Positions 1 to 8,772 of a stretch of DNA of 61,345 nt are shown here, in pieces. Below the pieces are notes generated by a model that did no database searches, was not told the DNA's origin, and saw nothing but the letters and a program-made list of their open reading frames with translations. The number at the start of each line of letters is the position of its first letter. Positions within the stretch are counted from its first letter, which is position 1. The DNA comes from Pseudomonas izuensis (GTDB taxonomy: Bacteria; Pseudomonadota; Gammaproteobacteria; Pseudomonadales; Pseudomonadaceae). The translations under genes were made by a program, and so were the position numbers. The stretch spans positions 28,706-90,050 of the forward strand of contig NZ_WTFT01000013.1 of the NCBI RefSeq assembly GCF_009861505.1, read 5' to 3'.

Positions 1-19
1 GCAAGCCGTGCTCCCACAG
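1..19 (-). repeat. Partial REP element at window edge
   Basis: The first bases match the closing half of the REP palindromes found throughout the window (GCAAGCC...GCTCCCACA), with one extra base. The other arm lies outside the window. Confidence 0.6.
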
Positions 20-26
20 GTCCGCG

Positions 27-1406
27 TCAGTCCGCCAGTGCGGCAAAACACTGCTCGATCGACCGCCGCTGCGTCTCTGCATACAGCCCCAATTCATCAA
101 TGGTCGGCCGTCCCAGCGCCTTTTCGAACGCTTGCTGGTTGGAATGCACGCCATAGCGGGTTTGCGCGGCGTCCCCCAGGTTTGACTGGAAGATTCCCGC
201 CGCGCTGACCGGCAGGAAGTCTTCGTACACCAAGGGTTCAACCCGCAGATAGCCACCGCTGACCAGCGCTTCCAGGGGCAAGGTTTTCAGTTCGGCTGCC
301 GCCAGGCCTTTTTCCGTCACGAAGTAGCGAAAGTACGCCAGTTCCTGTTGGCGCATGCCCTCGTACGTGTCAGGAAATTCACTGAAGTGCTGCACCATCA
401 ACGCGTTGTAGCGCGCGGCGTTGGCTTCGTTGGGGAAGTCCTTGAGTTCGTCCCGGGCGGCATTGAGCAAGCGGTCATACAACGCCCGGCCTTTGGGGGT
501 GAGGGCGGCGCCGCGTTGTTCGATCTCGCCGAAGCGGGCACTGTGGCTGCCGCGGGACTCGGTCTGGTCGGTGAAAGCGACCGGTTCGTCGAGTGCCTTG
601 AAGCTGGTCTGGCGTAGCAGGATCGGGCACTGGCGGCGGGGCGGGCCTTCGATCACCGCCTTGGGGGTGATGCCGTGAACCGGCATCTGTGCCTGGACGA
701 TGTCGATGTCCAGGGTGCGGGGTGTCAGGTGATTGATGTGCGGACCTTTGAACGCCACGACATCGGCAATCAGCCGATGCTGGGCGCTGAGCGTCCGGTA
801 TTGTTCGGCGGTGACCGTGGCGCTGTGGTGCCAACGGAAGGTTTCCAGCGCCTGCTCGACGAATTCCCCGGCCTCCTGGTCGGTGAGACCGCCCTGGGTT
901 TCGGCGTGGTCAATGAGTTTCAGCGCGGCAGGGGTGAAGATCGACCGCTTGTCCAGCACCGACTGGGCAAACGCCCGCAGTTCCAGGTCTTCGATCAATT
1001 CCAGACGCAACAGTGAGGTGAACACGCGGAACGGGCTGACCTGCAACGCCGCTTCATGCACCGCGCGAAACGCCGTGGAATGCACCGGTACCCCGGCCGG
1101 GGTCAGGTCGTAATAACCCACCGGCTGCATGCCCATCACCGCGAACAGGCGGGCGAGGGTTGCCAGTTCAGCAGCGGTGCCGACGCGGATCGCGCCATGG
1201 CGTTCCAGGTCCAGGCGCTCGATTTCGCCGGTGCTGTTCAACTGTCGGGCCACTTGCGGATCGCTGTCGAGCACATGACGGTTGGTCTGTTCCACCAGCT
1301 CCATCAACGCGCCGTACAGTGGCACTTCTTCGCGGTACATGTCGGACATCGCTTTGGAGAAGCGTTGGCGGATCAGGTCGGGGCTGACGAAGCTCGGGTG
1401 ATTCAT
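27..1406 (-). CDS. hglS: 2-oxoadipate dioxygenase/decarboxylase (HglS, VOC/DUF1338 family)
   Basis: Non-heme iron enzyme converting 2-oxoadipate to D-2-hydroxyglutarate with loss of CO2, a step of D-lysine/2-aminoadipate catabolism; cytoplasmic. The 459-residue product has the family length. With the start at the MNHPSF methionine, the metal ligands and substrate arginine known for this family fall on the expected numbers: H70, R74, H226 and E294, in the contexts LERHGAIR, NHLTPR and RFGE. The frame stays open 44 codons further upstream, but that part is low-quality sequence running into a REP element, so the internal start is preferred. It stands alone on this strand. E. coli YdcJ belongs to the same family. 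Confidence 0.9.
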   Translation of the reverse strand: MNHPSFVSPDLIRQRFSKAMSDMYREEVPLYGALMELVEQTNRHVLDSDPQVARQLNSTGEIERLDLERHGAIRVGTAAELATLARLFAVMGMQPVGYYDLTPAGVPVHSTAFRAVHEAALQVSPFRVFTSLLRLELIEDLELRAFAQSVLDKRSIFTPAALKLIDHAETQGGLTDQEAGEFVEQALETFRWHHSATVTAEQYRTLSAQHRLIADVVAFKGPHINHLTPRTLDIDIVQAQMPVHGITPKAVIEGPPRRQCPILLRQTSFKALDEPVAFTDQTESRGSHSARFGEIEQRGAALTPKGRALYDRLLNAARDELKDFPNEANAARYNALMVQHFSEFPDTYEGMRQQELAYFRYFVTEKGLAAAELKTLPLEALVSGGYLRVEPLVYEDFLPVSAAGIFQSNLGDAAQTRYGVHSNQQAFEKALGRPTIDELGLYAETQRRSIEQCFAALAD

Positions 1407-1517
1407 GAACAGGTTTCCTGGCGCGGTGACGTGAAGGATGGGAGAAAAGATCGCAGCCTTCAGCGGCGCCGACAAACGAAGTTTCTGACGAACTTCATTC
1501 TGCAAAGGACTGCATCC

Positions 1518-1706
1518 TGTAGGAGTTGTCGAGTGCAACGAGGCTGCGATCCCTGTAGGAGCTGTCGAGTGAAACGAGGCTGCGATCGGCTGCGCAGCAG
1601 TCGTAAAATCGGGCAGTGTGGTGTATCAGGAAAAATATGCATGCTGGGTTTACGACTGCTTCGCAGCCGATCGCAGCCTCGTTTCACTCGTCAGCTCCTA
1701 CAGGTC
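1518..1706. repeat. REP cluster of a second family (GAGTGAAACGAGGCTGCGATC type)
   Basis: Two direct copies of TGTAGGAG(T/C)TGTCGAGTG followed by (C/A)AACGAGGCTGCGATC begin near 1518 and 1554. An inverted copy with GCTGCGAAGC/GATCGCAGCC elements lies at 1651-1702. Downstream is a short low-complexity tail of repeated GGTCCTACA/AAGTCC units to about 1740. The rest of the gap from 1407 to 1743 holds no recognisable gene. Confidence 0.75.
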
Positions 1707-1743
1707 CAACAAGTCCAAAAGGTCCTACAGGTCCTACGGTTTT

Positions 1744-2700
1744 TTAGTGCAGTCGTTGATCCTGAGGGCTCTCCGAACGCAGCGATGCCAAAAACTCCCG
1801 ATACAGGCGTGCCGAACCGGCGGGTGCCTCGACCATTGGCATGTGGCCGATGCCTTCCCAGATTTCCACTCGCAGATCGGCAATGCCTTTGCTCCAGATG
1901 GCGACGCTGCTGACATCGATCAAGCGATCCTTGCGCCCCCACAACAACAACGCCGGGGCCTTGATTGCCGGCAGTTTCGGCTCCATCGGCGGGCTGGCGC
2001 GAAAATCGCGGAAGATTTCTTCCAGTTCGTCGCGCGACTGTTCATAGCGATGGGCGATGGCGTCCAGTACCACCCGTGGTACCCACGGGGGATCGGCCAT
2101 CGTCATGGCATAAAAATATTTGAACTCTTCCCGCGAGTTGATCAGGAACGGGTTGTGACCGCGGAACAAATGGTGTTCCAGATCACTGGGCTCGGGCGAG
2201 GCGACGCCCGCCGGGTCAAACAGGGCGACCGAGACAATCCGTTCCGGGTAATTGGCCGCTAGCCAGGCCGCGATGTAGCCGCCCATCGAATTGCCGATCA
2301 CATGGACCTTCTCGACCCCGCAGACATCCAGCAACTGGATCATGCGCTTGGCCTGCAACGGGATGTCATAGCCGCCACCGGCCTTGAAGCCGGTTTCGCC
2401 ATGGCCGGCGATGTCGGGGATGATCACCCGGTAATTGCCGACAAAGTACCGGGCAAAACGCAGCCAGATATTTTTATCGGCGCTGTAGCCGTGAAGCATC
2501 AACACATTGCTGGAGGCCTCGTACGGGCCGCCTTGCCAGGTCGAGACGGTCATTTCGGTGATGGGCACGACAATCTTGTGCAACTTGTACAACCTGGCCT
2601 CGGCGGCCACGCTCAAGTCGTACAGCCAGTACCCGATGGCCGGGTAGCTCAACCAGCTCCAGGCCGCGAAAACCGCGATAGCGACAACCAGTAAAAGCAT
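1744..2700 (-). CDS. Membrane-anchored alpha/beta hydrolase (esterase/lipase type)
   Basis: 318-residue serine hydrolase with an N-terminal hydrophobic anchor (residues 1-20). The alpha/beta fold is clear: oxyanion-hole motif LHGYS near 69-73, nucleophile elbow GNSMGG with Ser138, a late acidic residue in GRKDRLID and a catalytic His in GIGHMPMVE. It begins 22 bp downstream of the flavin monooxygenase on the same strand, so the two are probably cotranscribed. Such hydrolases often cleave the ester or lactone made by a Baeyer-Villiger enzyme, and that is my inference for this one. The substrate is unknown. Confidence 0.85.
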   Translation of the reverse strand: MLLLVVAIAVFAAWSWLSYPAIGYWLYDLSVAAEARLYKLHKIVVPITEMTVSTWQGGPYEASSNVLMLHGYSADKNIWLRFARYFVGNYRVIIPDIAGHGETGFKAGGGYDIPLQAKRMIQLLDVCGVEKVHVIGNSMGGYIAAWLAANYPERIVSVALFDPAGVASPEPSDLEHHLFRGHNPFLINSREEFKYFYAMTMADPPWVPRVVLDAIAHRYEQSRDELEEIFRDFRASPPMEPKLPAIKAPALLLWGRKDRLIDVSSVAIWSKGIADLRVEIWEGIGHMPMVEAPAGSARLYREFLASLRSESPQDQRLH

Positions 2701-2722
2701 CAGGCGTCTTCCTTCTGAAGGA

Positions 2723-4174
2723 TCAGGACAATATGTGATCGGCGGGTTTCAGGGCTCGAGTCATACGGTGAAAGCTGAAACTGAACCCCGGAAATATGGC
2801 AATCACATGACCGCTCTTGCTTTGATACCAACTGTGGCAGCCTCCGGACTTCCACACCGTGCGCTCCATTTCTCTATGGATCATTTCAGTGTAGGTACGT
2901 TCTGCCTCGGGGCGTACTTCGATGCTGCGCAAACCTTGTGCTTTTAACGTGCGAATGCAGTCGAGGATGTAGTTCATCTGCGATTCGATGATGAACTGCG
3001 CCGACGTGTGGCCAATGCCGGTGTTCGGGCCGGTGACGATAAACAGGTTGGGAAAGTCTGGCAGGCTGGTGCCGAGATAGGCTCGGGGATACTCGGCCCA
3101 GACGTTTCGCAGTTGCGTGCCGTTTTTGCCGGTGACGGGGTAGGAAATCACCCCGTCGGTGGCGTCGTATCCAGTGGACCAGACGATCAGGTCGAGGTCG
3201 ATGTGCTGGCCGTCCTGCATGACGATACCGGTTTCGTCGATCTCGGCGATGCCCTGTTCGCGACTGTGCAGCGTGACGTTGCGGCGGGCCAGTGCCGGGT
3301 ACAGCGTGCTCGACAAAATGATCCGTTTACAGCCGATGGTGTAATCCGGTGTCAGTTTTCGCCGCAGTTCGGCGTCCGGTACCTGGCGCTTGATGAAGCG
3401 CAGGGCCTGAAGCTGGACCATGCGCACCGCCGGTTTCGAGTATTTGAAGGCAATCACCCGGGTTTCGAATTGCCAGTAGATCATCCAGCGCAGCAGCTTG
3501 TAGGCCGGCTTGAGCCCGAGCAGCCAACGCTGGAAGCGGCCAAAGCGGCGGTCCGGCCGGGGCAATACCCAATGTGGGGTGCGCTGGAACACATGCAGGT
3601 GCCCGACATCCGGCGCAATGGCCGGGATGACCTGCGCTGCACTGGCGCCACTGCCGACGATGGCCACGCGTTTTTGCCGGTAATCGTAGGAATGGTCCCA
3701 GTCATTGGTGTGAAAGCTCTTGCCTTGAAAACGCTCCTGTCCCTTGAAGTGCGGCACCACCGGTTGACTCAGCGGCCCGGTGGCATTGATCAGGAACTGG
3801 GCGTGAAACGTGCCTTTGGTGGTGTGCACTGCCCAGCGTTTGCCGGCATTGTCCCATTCCACGCGCTCGACATTGGCTTGCAGTTCCACCCGGTCGCGCA
3901 GGCCGAAGCGTTCCACCACATATCGGGTGTAGCGATGCAGTTCGGCCTGTTCGGCGAACATCTGCGTCCAGCGGTAAGGGGCGAAGGACAGTGAGTAGAG
4001 CGGCGAGGGCACGTCGACCGCCGCGCCGGGATAGGTGTTCTGGCACCAGGTACCACCGAAGAAGTCCCGCCGTTCCAGCAGGCGAAAGTCAGTGATGCCG
4101 GCCTTGAGCAAATTGACCGCTGCACACTGCCCGCCAAAGCCGCTGCCGATGATCAACACCTGGAAGGTCTGCAT
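2723..4174 (-). CDS. Flavin monooxygenase, Baeyer-Villiger type I-like
   Basis: FAD- and NADPH-dependent monooxygenase of 483 residues. It shows a first Rossmann motif GSGFGG (10-15), a second dinucleotide motif VGSGASA (173-179), and between them FQGKSFHTNDWD (149-160), which fits the type I BVMO fingerprint F-x-G-x3-H-x3-W-[PD]. The start at MQTFQV puts a GGGAG ribosome site just upstream; the longer in-frame extension lacks one. The alpha/beta hydrolase follows after 22 bp, suggesting a ketone to ester to acid/alcohol sequence. Annotators may also call it an NAD(P)/FAD-dependent oxidoreductase or cyclohexanone monooxygenase-like protein. The substrate cannot be read from the sequence. Confidence 0.87.
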   Translation of the reverse strand: MQTFQVLIIGSGFGGQCAAVNLLKAGITDFRLLERRDFFGGTWCQNTYPGAAVDVPSPLYSLSFAPYRWTQMFAEQAELHRYTRYVVERFGLRDRVELQANVERVEWDNAGKRWAVHTTKGTFHAQFLINATGPLSQPVVPHFKGQERFQGKSFHTNDWDHSYDYRQKRVAIVGSGASAAQVIPAIAPDVGHLHVFQRTPHWVLPRPDRRFGRFQRWLLGLKPAYKLLRWMIYWQFETRVIAFKYSKPAVRMVQLQALRFIKRQVPDAELRRKLTPDYTIGCKRIILSSTLYPALARRNVTLHSREQGIAEIDETGIVMQDGQHIDLDLIVWSTGYDATDGVISYPVTGKNGTQLRNVWAEYPRAYLGTSLPDFPNLFIVTGPNTGIGHTSAQFIIESQMNYILDCIRTLKAQGLRSIEVRPEAERTYTEMIHREMERTVWKSGGCHSWYQSKSGHVIAIFPGFSFSFHRMTRALKPADHILS

Positions 4175-4252
4175 GGGGCTCCCGTTTGTCGTTGTTTTTA
4201 GTTCCCTTCTTTCATGTATAGCCCCAATCGGCGGGGGCATTGCACTTGATCT

Positions 4253-4367
4253 TGTAGGAGCGAGCTGGCTCCGGGCGGCGTTCCGACGATGGACTCAAGG
4301 CTGACGCGTTTACCTAGAAAACCCGCGTCATCGTTAACGTCCATCGCGAGCAAGCTTGCTCCTACAG
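4253..4367. repeat. REPIN-like inverted pair (GAGCGAGC/GCTTGCTC type)
   Basis: TGTAGGAGCGAGC at the left and GCGAGCAAGCTTGCTCCTACAG at the right face each other. The interior carries ACGCG and CATCGTTAACGTCC, the reverse complement of interior sequence seen in other elements of this window. Confidence 0.8.
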
Positions 4368-4484
4368 AACAGTGTGAATTCAGGCTGCCCTCCGGTGATG
4401 GCTATTTAACGTTACCCTGATAGACTTCGAGCACGCCTGTTATCCCCGTGAGATCAGGTTCCGTCCTGTGGTGCAGAGGTCCCA

Positions 4485-5558
4485 ATGGGAAATATGGGAG
4501 GAAAAGGACTTTCGCTGGCCAGGAGGCTCTACACATCGCGCACCCTCGGTCTGGTCTTGGGATTGCTGTGCGTGAGCGTGGCGATGTACCCGTTGAACCC
4601 GGCGCCCTGGCTCTGGTGCTTGATGCTGTTCAATGGCTTGCTCTGGCCGCACCTGGCCTACCAATGGGCACGCCGGTCTACGACGCCTTACCATGCCGAA
4701 CACCGTAATTTGCTGGTAGACGCCTTCATGGGTGGTTTCTGGGTCGTCGCCATGCACTTCAATCCGCTGCCCAGCGCCACCACCCTGTCCATGATGGCAA
4801 TGAACAACGTGGCCATCGGTGGTTTGCGTTTTCTCCTGGCGGGCACCGTCGCGCAGATTCTTGGCATGCTCGCCGGATGGCTGATTTTCTTCCCGTTCTT
4901 CATCCCTGAAACCAGTCAACTTCAGCTATACGCCAGCTTGCCCCTGATGTGTTTTTATCCGTTGGCGCTGGGCTTGATCTGCTTTCGCCAGGCCCATGCC
5001 CTCGGCCGGCAGAAGCGTGAATTACTGGCCCTGAGCCGCACCGACAGCCTGACCGGCCTGCTCAATCACGGTGCCTGGAAGGACCAACTGGAAGTCGAGT
5101 TCCAGCGCTGCCAGCGCCAGCAGCAGGGCGGGGCGATTGCCCTGATCGACATCGATCATTTCAAAAGCATCAACGACACCTACGGTCACGTCGCCGGTGA
5201 CATCGTGTTGCGGCATCTGAGCAAAATGCTCATGCAGAACCTGCGGGCCACCGATGTTGCCGGCCGTTACGGCGGCGACGAGTTCTGCGTGATTCTCCCG
5301 GACCTGCCGCTGAGCAGCGCCGCGGCCGTCATGGAAGCCCTGCGTGATCGATTCGCCACCTTGGGTTACGAGCAAACTCCGGCGCTGAATGTCAGCCTGA
5401 GTATCGGCCTGGCGGCCTTCAACCCCACCCACACCGACGCCACCTTATGGCTCAACGATGCCGATAACGCACTGTACGAAGCCAAGACTACCGGGCGTAA
5501 TCGTGTTATCTGCTGCGGTGATGGTCGACCGCATCGCGAATTGCTCGACCCGGTCTGA
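4485..5558 (+). CDS. Diguanylate cyclase, MASE2-GGDEF (AdrA/DgcC-like)
   Basis: Makes cyclic di-GMP from two GTP at the inner membrane. Residues about 18-170 form a MASE2 sensor of several membrane helices with the family feature PLNPAPW. Residues 180-350 form the GGDEF domain. The active-site loop GGDEF is intact (263-267), a metal/substrate segment IDIDHFKSIND is present (221-231), and an allosteric product-inhibition site RxxD (R254, D257) lies five residues before GGDEF. There is no EAL domain. An alternative start is the methionine three codons later. The stimulus and downstream output cannot be inferred. Confidence 0.92.
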   Translation: MGNMGGKGLSLARRLYTSRTLGLVLGLLCVSVAMYPLNPAPWLWCLMLFNGLLWPHLAYQWARRSTTPYHAEHRNLLVDAFMGGFWVVAMHFNPLPSATTLSMMAMNNVAIGGLRFLLAGTVAQILGMLAGWLIFFPFFIPETSQLQLYASLPLMCFYPLALGLICFRQAHALGRQKRELLALSRTDSLTGLLNHGAWKDQLEVEFQRCQRQQQGGAIALIDIDHFKSINDTYGHVAGDIVLRHLSKMLMQNLRATDVAGRYGGDEFCVILPDLPLSSAAAVMEALRDRFATLGYEQTPALNVSLSIGLAAFNPTHTDATLWLNDADNALYEAKTTGRNRVICCGDGRPHRELLDPV

Positions 5559-5575
5559 CATCCACTACACCCCTT

Positions 5576-5612
5576 TGTAGGAGCTGGCTTGCCAGCGAAG
5601 GCGGCCTGACAG
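5576..5612 (+). repeat. Single REP element
   Basis: One TGTAGGAGCTGGCTTGCCAGCGAAG palindrome just after the cyclase gene. No clear inverted partner follows before the dispersed long repeat begins. Confidence 0.7.
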
Positions 5613-5635
5613 CCGACCTGTCTTTTGCTGACCGG

Positions 5636-5925
5636 GTACATATCCATTCCTGTGGTAACGGCTGCTTATGGTTTCGTCCTGACGGACGACTCCCTTTGGC
5701 AAACGCCCCAAAGGAAGCAAAGGTCTCGCCCCGGCGTCCGGCCCCTCGCCAAGGCTCGGGGTTCCTTCGCTCCGGTATCCATCCGGGGACACTGCCCTCC
5801 GGTTGGCTTCGCTGCACCTACATGCAGCGTGTTCGACTGCGTCGAACGGCGCTGCGCGCCACTCCCCGGATGAACACCTCCACTCAGCCTACCGAAGGGG
5901 CGGGTGGATCAAGATCAAAAGCCAA
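5636..5925. repeat. Long dispersed intergenic repeat, copy 1
   Basis: About 290 bp of non-coding sequence beginning GTACATATCC and GGTAACGGC. It contains internal palindromic runs (for example GGCTTCGCTGC and GTTCGACTGCGTCGAAC). Its first 49 bases match the last 49 bases of the window at 36 of 49 positions, so at least two copies exist here. Short reading frames cross it but show no protein features. I recall this kind of element as common in Pseudomonas intergenic regions. The right boundary is approximate. Confidence 0.65.
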
Positions 5926-6103
5926 AGCCAAAGCCAGGGCGTAGGAATGATCGATAATCGGCGCACAACTTTTCAAGACGTTTCCTACAACGTACCCTGT
6001 TGCCGCGTTTCGGCATCGACTCCTATAGTTCGGGCTCGCGGAAAATTCCGTGAACGACCTTGGCCGGTCGGTATCTGAAACGTCACAGTGCTGCAGGTTT
6101 TAT

Positions 6104-6177
6104 GGCGGCTGTGCGCGGGACATCTTCGGGTGTGCCGGTTTTTCAGGTACCGGTCGGCCAACCCGCACACGGCTGCC
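6104..6177 (+). promoter_or_regulatory. Candidate structured RNA leader upstream of the small gene at 6231
   Basis: Positions 6104-6119 (GGCGGCTGTGCGCGGG) pair with 6162-6177 (CCCGCACACGGCTGCC) in a 16-bp helix with two G-U wobbles and one C-A mismatch. Enclosed are a hairpin with a C(UUCG)G tetraloop (about 6118-6136) and a possible second hairpin CCGGT/ACCGG (6135-6139 with 6149-6153). The element ends 54 bases before the ATG, as expected for a 5' leader. I recall similar leaders before other small Pseudomonas genes but cannot name an RNA family. Confidence 0.5.
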
Positions 6178-6230
6178 ACCTTAACTTCGTTTGGCCGCGA
6201 GTGGTGGTAGCTCAACCTGGAGTTACATGT

Positions 6231-6533
6231 ATGTTCGACCAAGTCATGCCCCGTTACCTCCCCATCGACACCTACGACGCCACCCACCCGGTGCTCTTCA
6301 TCAACACCCACAAAGAACTCAGCGACATGGCCGCTTGCGCCATGCACCGTTTCACGGTGGTTCGTGATCTGGCGGACACGTTGTCCAGCCTCAATCTCAA
6401 AGACATTTCCGATTGCGATCTGACGCGGGTGACGCGTGCCGTGCATTTGCTCATGCGCGAAGGCTGCGCGGTGCTGGATGTGATTCAGGCGAGGGCGTTG
6501 CAGCGGGAGGAGGGGTTCAAGGCTACTGTCTAG
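6231..6533 (+). CDS. Small conserved Pseudomonas protein, function unknown
   Basis: 100-residue, probably cytoplasmic helical protein without a signal peptide or membrane segment. The start ATG is preceded by TGGAG at 8 bases. The composition, with a central FTVVRDLADTLSSL segment and a C-terminal amphipathic stretch, resembles the small Pseudomonas-restricted families DUF3077/DUF6124, but I do not claim membership. It stands alone, behind a roughly 170-base leader with strong predicted structure, and is followed by a REPIN. Confidence 0.7.
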   Translation: MFDQVMPRYLPIDTYDATHPVLFINTHKELSDMAACAMHRFTVVRDLADTLSSLNLKDISDCDLTRVTRAVHLLMREGCAVLDVIQARALQREEGFKATV

Positions 6534-6551
6534 CAGTGTTTGACCTGACGC

Positions 6552-6643
6552 TATCGCGAGCAGGCTCGCTCCCACAGAGTAAGTGTCGTACACATGATTT
6601 GTGTTCGATACATTCCTTGTGGGAGCGAGCCTGCTCGCGATGG
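6552..6643. repeat. REPIN-like pair, inverse orientation
   Basis: ATCGCGAGCAGGCTCGCTCCCACA on the left and TGTGGGAGCGAGCCTGCTCGCGAT on the right. The TGTGGGAGC ends face inward here, the opposite of most pairs in the window. Confidence 0.8.
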
Positions 6644-6679
6644 CGGTGTGTCAGGCGACGGAGCATTACCCGTTGCCCG

Positions 6680-7549
6680 TCACTCCTTGACGCTCATGAA
6701 TTCCTCTGCCCAACGGATGTATTCCTCCGGCTGGGTATAGGTATGTGTCAGTTCGGTCGCGCTCAGGTCTGAGGCCTGGGTAAAGATCTGACGCTGTTCG
6801 CGCAGGCTGTCGTAGGTCGCCTTGATCGCGGCGAAGTAGGCGCCGTGGCCGTCGATAGTGACGCGAACGCCCAGTTCGGCCAGGCGTTTGTCGTCGCGCA
6901 GCGCCGGGTTGCCGTAGGTCACCAGCATCAGCGGTACGCTCAGGTGCTCGGCGATCTGTTCCAGGTGATCGAAGTCCTTCACGCCCACCATGCAAATGCC
7001 GTCTGCGCCAGCAGCCTGGTATTGCCGGGTTCGGCTGATGATTTCCTGGACCGGCAGAATCCCTGCATGGGTACGGGCAATGATCGCCATTTCCCGATCA
7101 CACCGGGCTTCCAGTGCCGCGCGAATTTTGCCCACACCTTCGGCGACCGTGATCAGGTCGGTGGATTTTCGGCCGAATTGCGCCGGCAACAAGGTGTCTT
7201 CGATGGTCAGGGCCGCCACGCCGGCCCGTTCGAGTTCGACGATAGTGCGCATGACATTCAGTGCGTTGCCGTAGCCGTGGTCGGCGTCGGCAATTACCGG
7301 CAACTGGGCGACACGGCCGATGCGGGTAGCCTGCTCGGCGAACTCGCTGAGGGTGATCAAGGCAAAGTCAGGGGCGCCCAGCACCTGCAATGACGCGACC
7401 GAACCACCCAGGATGCCCACCTCGAACCCCAGGTCGGCGGCGATCCGTGCCGACATCGGGTCGAAGACCGATGCGGTGTGATAGCAGGTGTTGGAAGCGA
7501 GCAGTTGGCGAAAATTGCGGCGCAAATCTTGATGAGACAGCCTGGACAT
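6680..7549 (-). CDS. Isocitrate lyase/PEP mutase-family enzyme, oxaloacetate decarboxylase type
   Basis: 289-residue TIM-barrel enzyme of the PEP mutase/isocitrate lyase superfamily. Visible features are the substrate-pocket loop [17 protein letters not shown] near 29-45, the metal-binding DADHGYGN near 88-95, IEDTLLP after it, and ARTHAG in the second half. The pattern and length fit the Pseudomonas oxaloacetate decarboxylase typified by PA4872, which releases pyruvate and CO2. It lacks the catalytic KKCGH loop of true isocitrate lyases. It stands alone between a REPIN and the arginine succinyltransferase pair. Confidence 0.82.
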   Translation of the reverse strand: MSRLSHQDLRRNFRQLLASNTCYHTASVFDPMSARIAADLGFEVGILGGSVASLQVLGAPDFALITLSEFAEQATRIGRVAQLPVIADADHGYGNALNVMRTIVELERAGVAALTIEDTLLPAQFGRKSTDLITVAEGVGKIRAALEARCDREMAIIARTHAGILPVQEIISRTRQYQAAGADGICMVGVKDFDHLEQIAEHLSVPLMLVTYGNPALRDDKRLAELGVRVTIDGHGAYFAAIKATYDSLREQRQIFTQASDLSATELTHTYTQPEEYIRWAEEFMSVKE

Positions 7550-7676
7550 ATGAGTTCCACCAATGGAAATGGAAGGGCTTGAGCAAAAGTGTCAACGCCG
7601 AAAGTGTTAGAGGCTATCACGGGTGCATGTTAGGAATGATGACGAATTTAACGTGATTGCTGCCTTTTTAACGCGA

Positions 7677-8711
7677 TTACGCCGCCACGGCCCGCGCTTG
7701 TTGGTTGAGCAACAATACGCCGCGTACCGAATCACCGGGTTGCAGTTGCAGGCGTTTGGCGGTGAGACGATCGACCAGCAGGCTGTCGCCCACCTTTCGC
7801 GCCGGGGCGGTGGTGATGCGGCAGTTTTCCAGGCGCCGGTTGTGGATCAGCCACATCGGTGCCTCGTCGTCCGGGGTGCCGATGGTCAACGCCAGCAATT
7901 GACTGTCGCGCACGGTACGGATGTCGGGCACCGGGGCCTCGATGACTGGCCCGGCGTCGAAGATGTCGATGTAACCCTGGTGGGCAAAACCTTCGGCGGA
8001 CAGGATTTTCAACGCCGGCTCGCTGTTCGCGTGAGGCTTGCCGATCACGGCCTGGGCCTGTTCGGTGAGCAGGCAGGTGTAAAGCGGTTGGCGTGGCATC
8101 AGCTCGGCGATGAACGACTTGTTGCCCAGCCACGACAAGTGATCGGCATGGCTGAAGTCCATTTTGAAAAAGTGGCGGCCCACGCTGTCCCAGAAAGGTG
8201 AACACCCTTGCTCATCGGCACTGCCGCGCAGTTCGGCGATGAGTTTGTCGCTGAACAGGTGCGGGAACTCCGCTACAAACAACAGGCGACCCAGGGAGAG
8301 CAGTCGACCGTGACCGCCCAGGCGTTGATCGGGGCGCAGGAACAATGAGCAGAGTTCCGATTGCCCCGTCATTTCATTGTTCAGGAACAGGGTCGGAATG
8401 TGCCGCCGGATGCCCAGGTCTGCCGAGGCGTTGACCGTCAGCCCGACCCGGTAGTTGTACCAGGGTTCGCGCAGGCCGACGGCCCCCGTCAGGGCGCTGA
8501 CGCCTATCACTTGCTGTTCGTCGTCTTCAAGCACGAACAGGTAGTCGGCATCGGCGCGTTCGACCTGTTCGGCAAACGTCCGTTTCGCCCAACGCAGACG
8601 ATGGCTCAGGCGCTCTTCGTTGGCCGGCAGGCTGCTCAATCCGCGGCCAGCCTGCCGGACCAGCGCGAGCAAAACGGGGAGGTCGGTGACCTGCACCGGA
8701 CGGACAATCAT
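7677..8711 (-). CDS. Arginine N-succinyltransferase beta-like subunit (AruG/AstA paralogue)
   Basis: 344-residue acyltransferase of the AstA family, transferring succinyl from succinyl-CoA to the alpha-amino group of arginine or ornithine. Family landmarks are the N-terminal IVRPVQVTDL, the YLFVLEDD strand, GLREPWYNYRVG, SELCSLFL and SPFWDSVGRHFFKMDF. It lies 61 bp after the alpha-like gene, in the order of aruF-aruG in P. aeruginosa. None of the other pathway genes (aruC, aruD, aruB, aruE) is nearby. This is therefore probably a second copy, and its substrate may differ from that of the main enzyme. Confidence 0.8.
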   Translation of the reverse strand: MIVRPVQVTDLPVLLALVRQAGRGLSSLPANEERLSHRLRWAKRTFAEQVERADADYLFVLEDDEQQVIGVSALTGAVGLREPWYNYRVGLTVNASADLGIRRHIPTLFLNNEMTGQSELCSLFLRPDQRLGGHGRLLSLGRLLFVAEFPHLFSDKLIAELRGSADEQGCSPFWDSVGRHFFKMDFSHADHLSWLGNKSFIAELMPRQPLYTCLLTEQAQAVIGKPHANSEPALKILSAEGFAHQGYIDIFDAGPVIEAPVPDIRTVRDSQLLALTIGTPDDEAPMWLIHNRRLENCRITTAPARKVGDSLLVDRLTAKRLQLQPGDSVRGVLLLNQQARAVAA

Positions 8712-8772
8712 GTTGAAGCTCCTCGTTCACACCGGTTCGGGCGTTGGCGTTGGGCACCGGGGCGACCTGGAT

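Noticed and set aside
5696..5944. Small reading frames inside the long dispersed repeat as a gene
   Set aside because: Several frames are open because the repeat is GC-rich and palindromic. No ribosome site, no protein-like composition, and a second partial copy at the window end supports a repeat.
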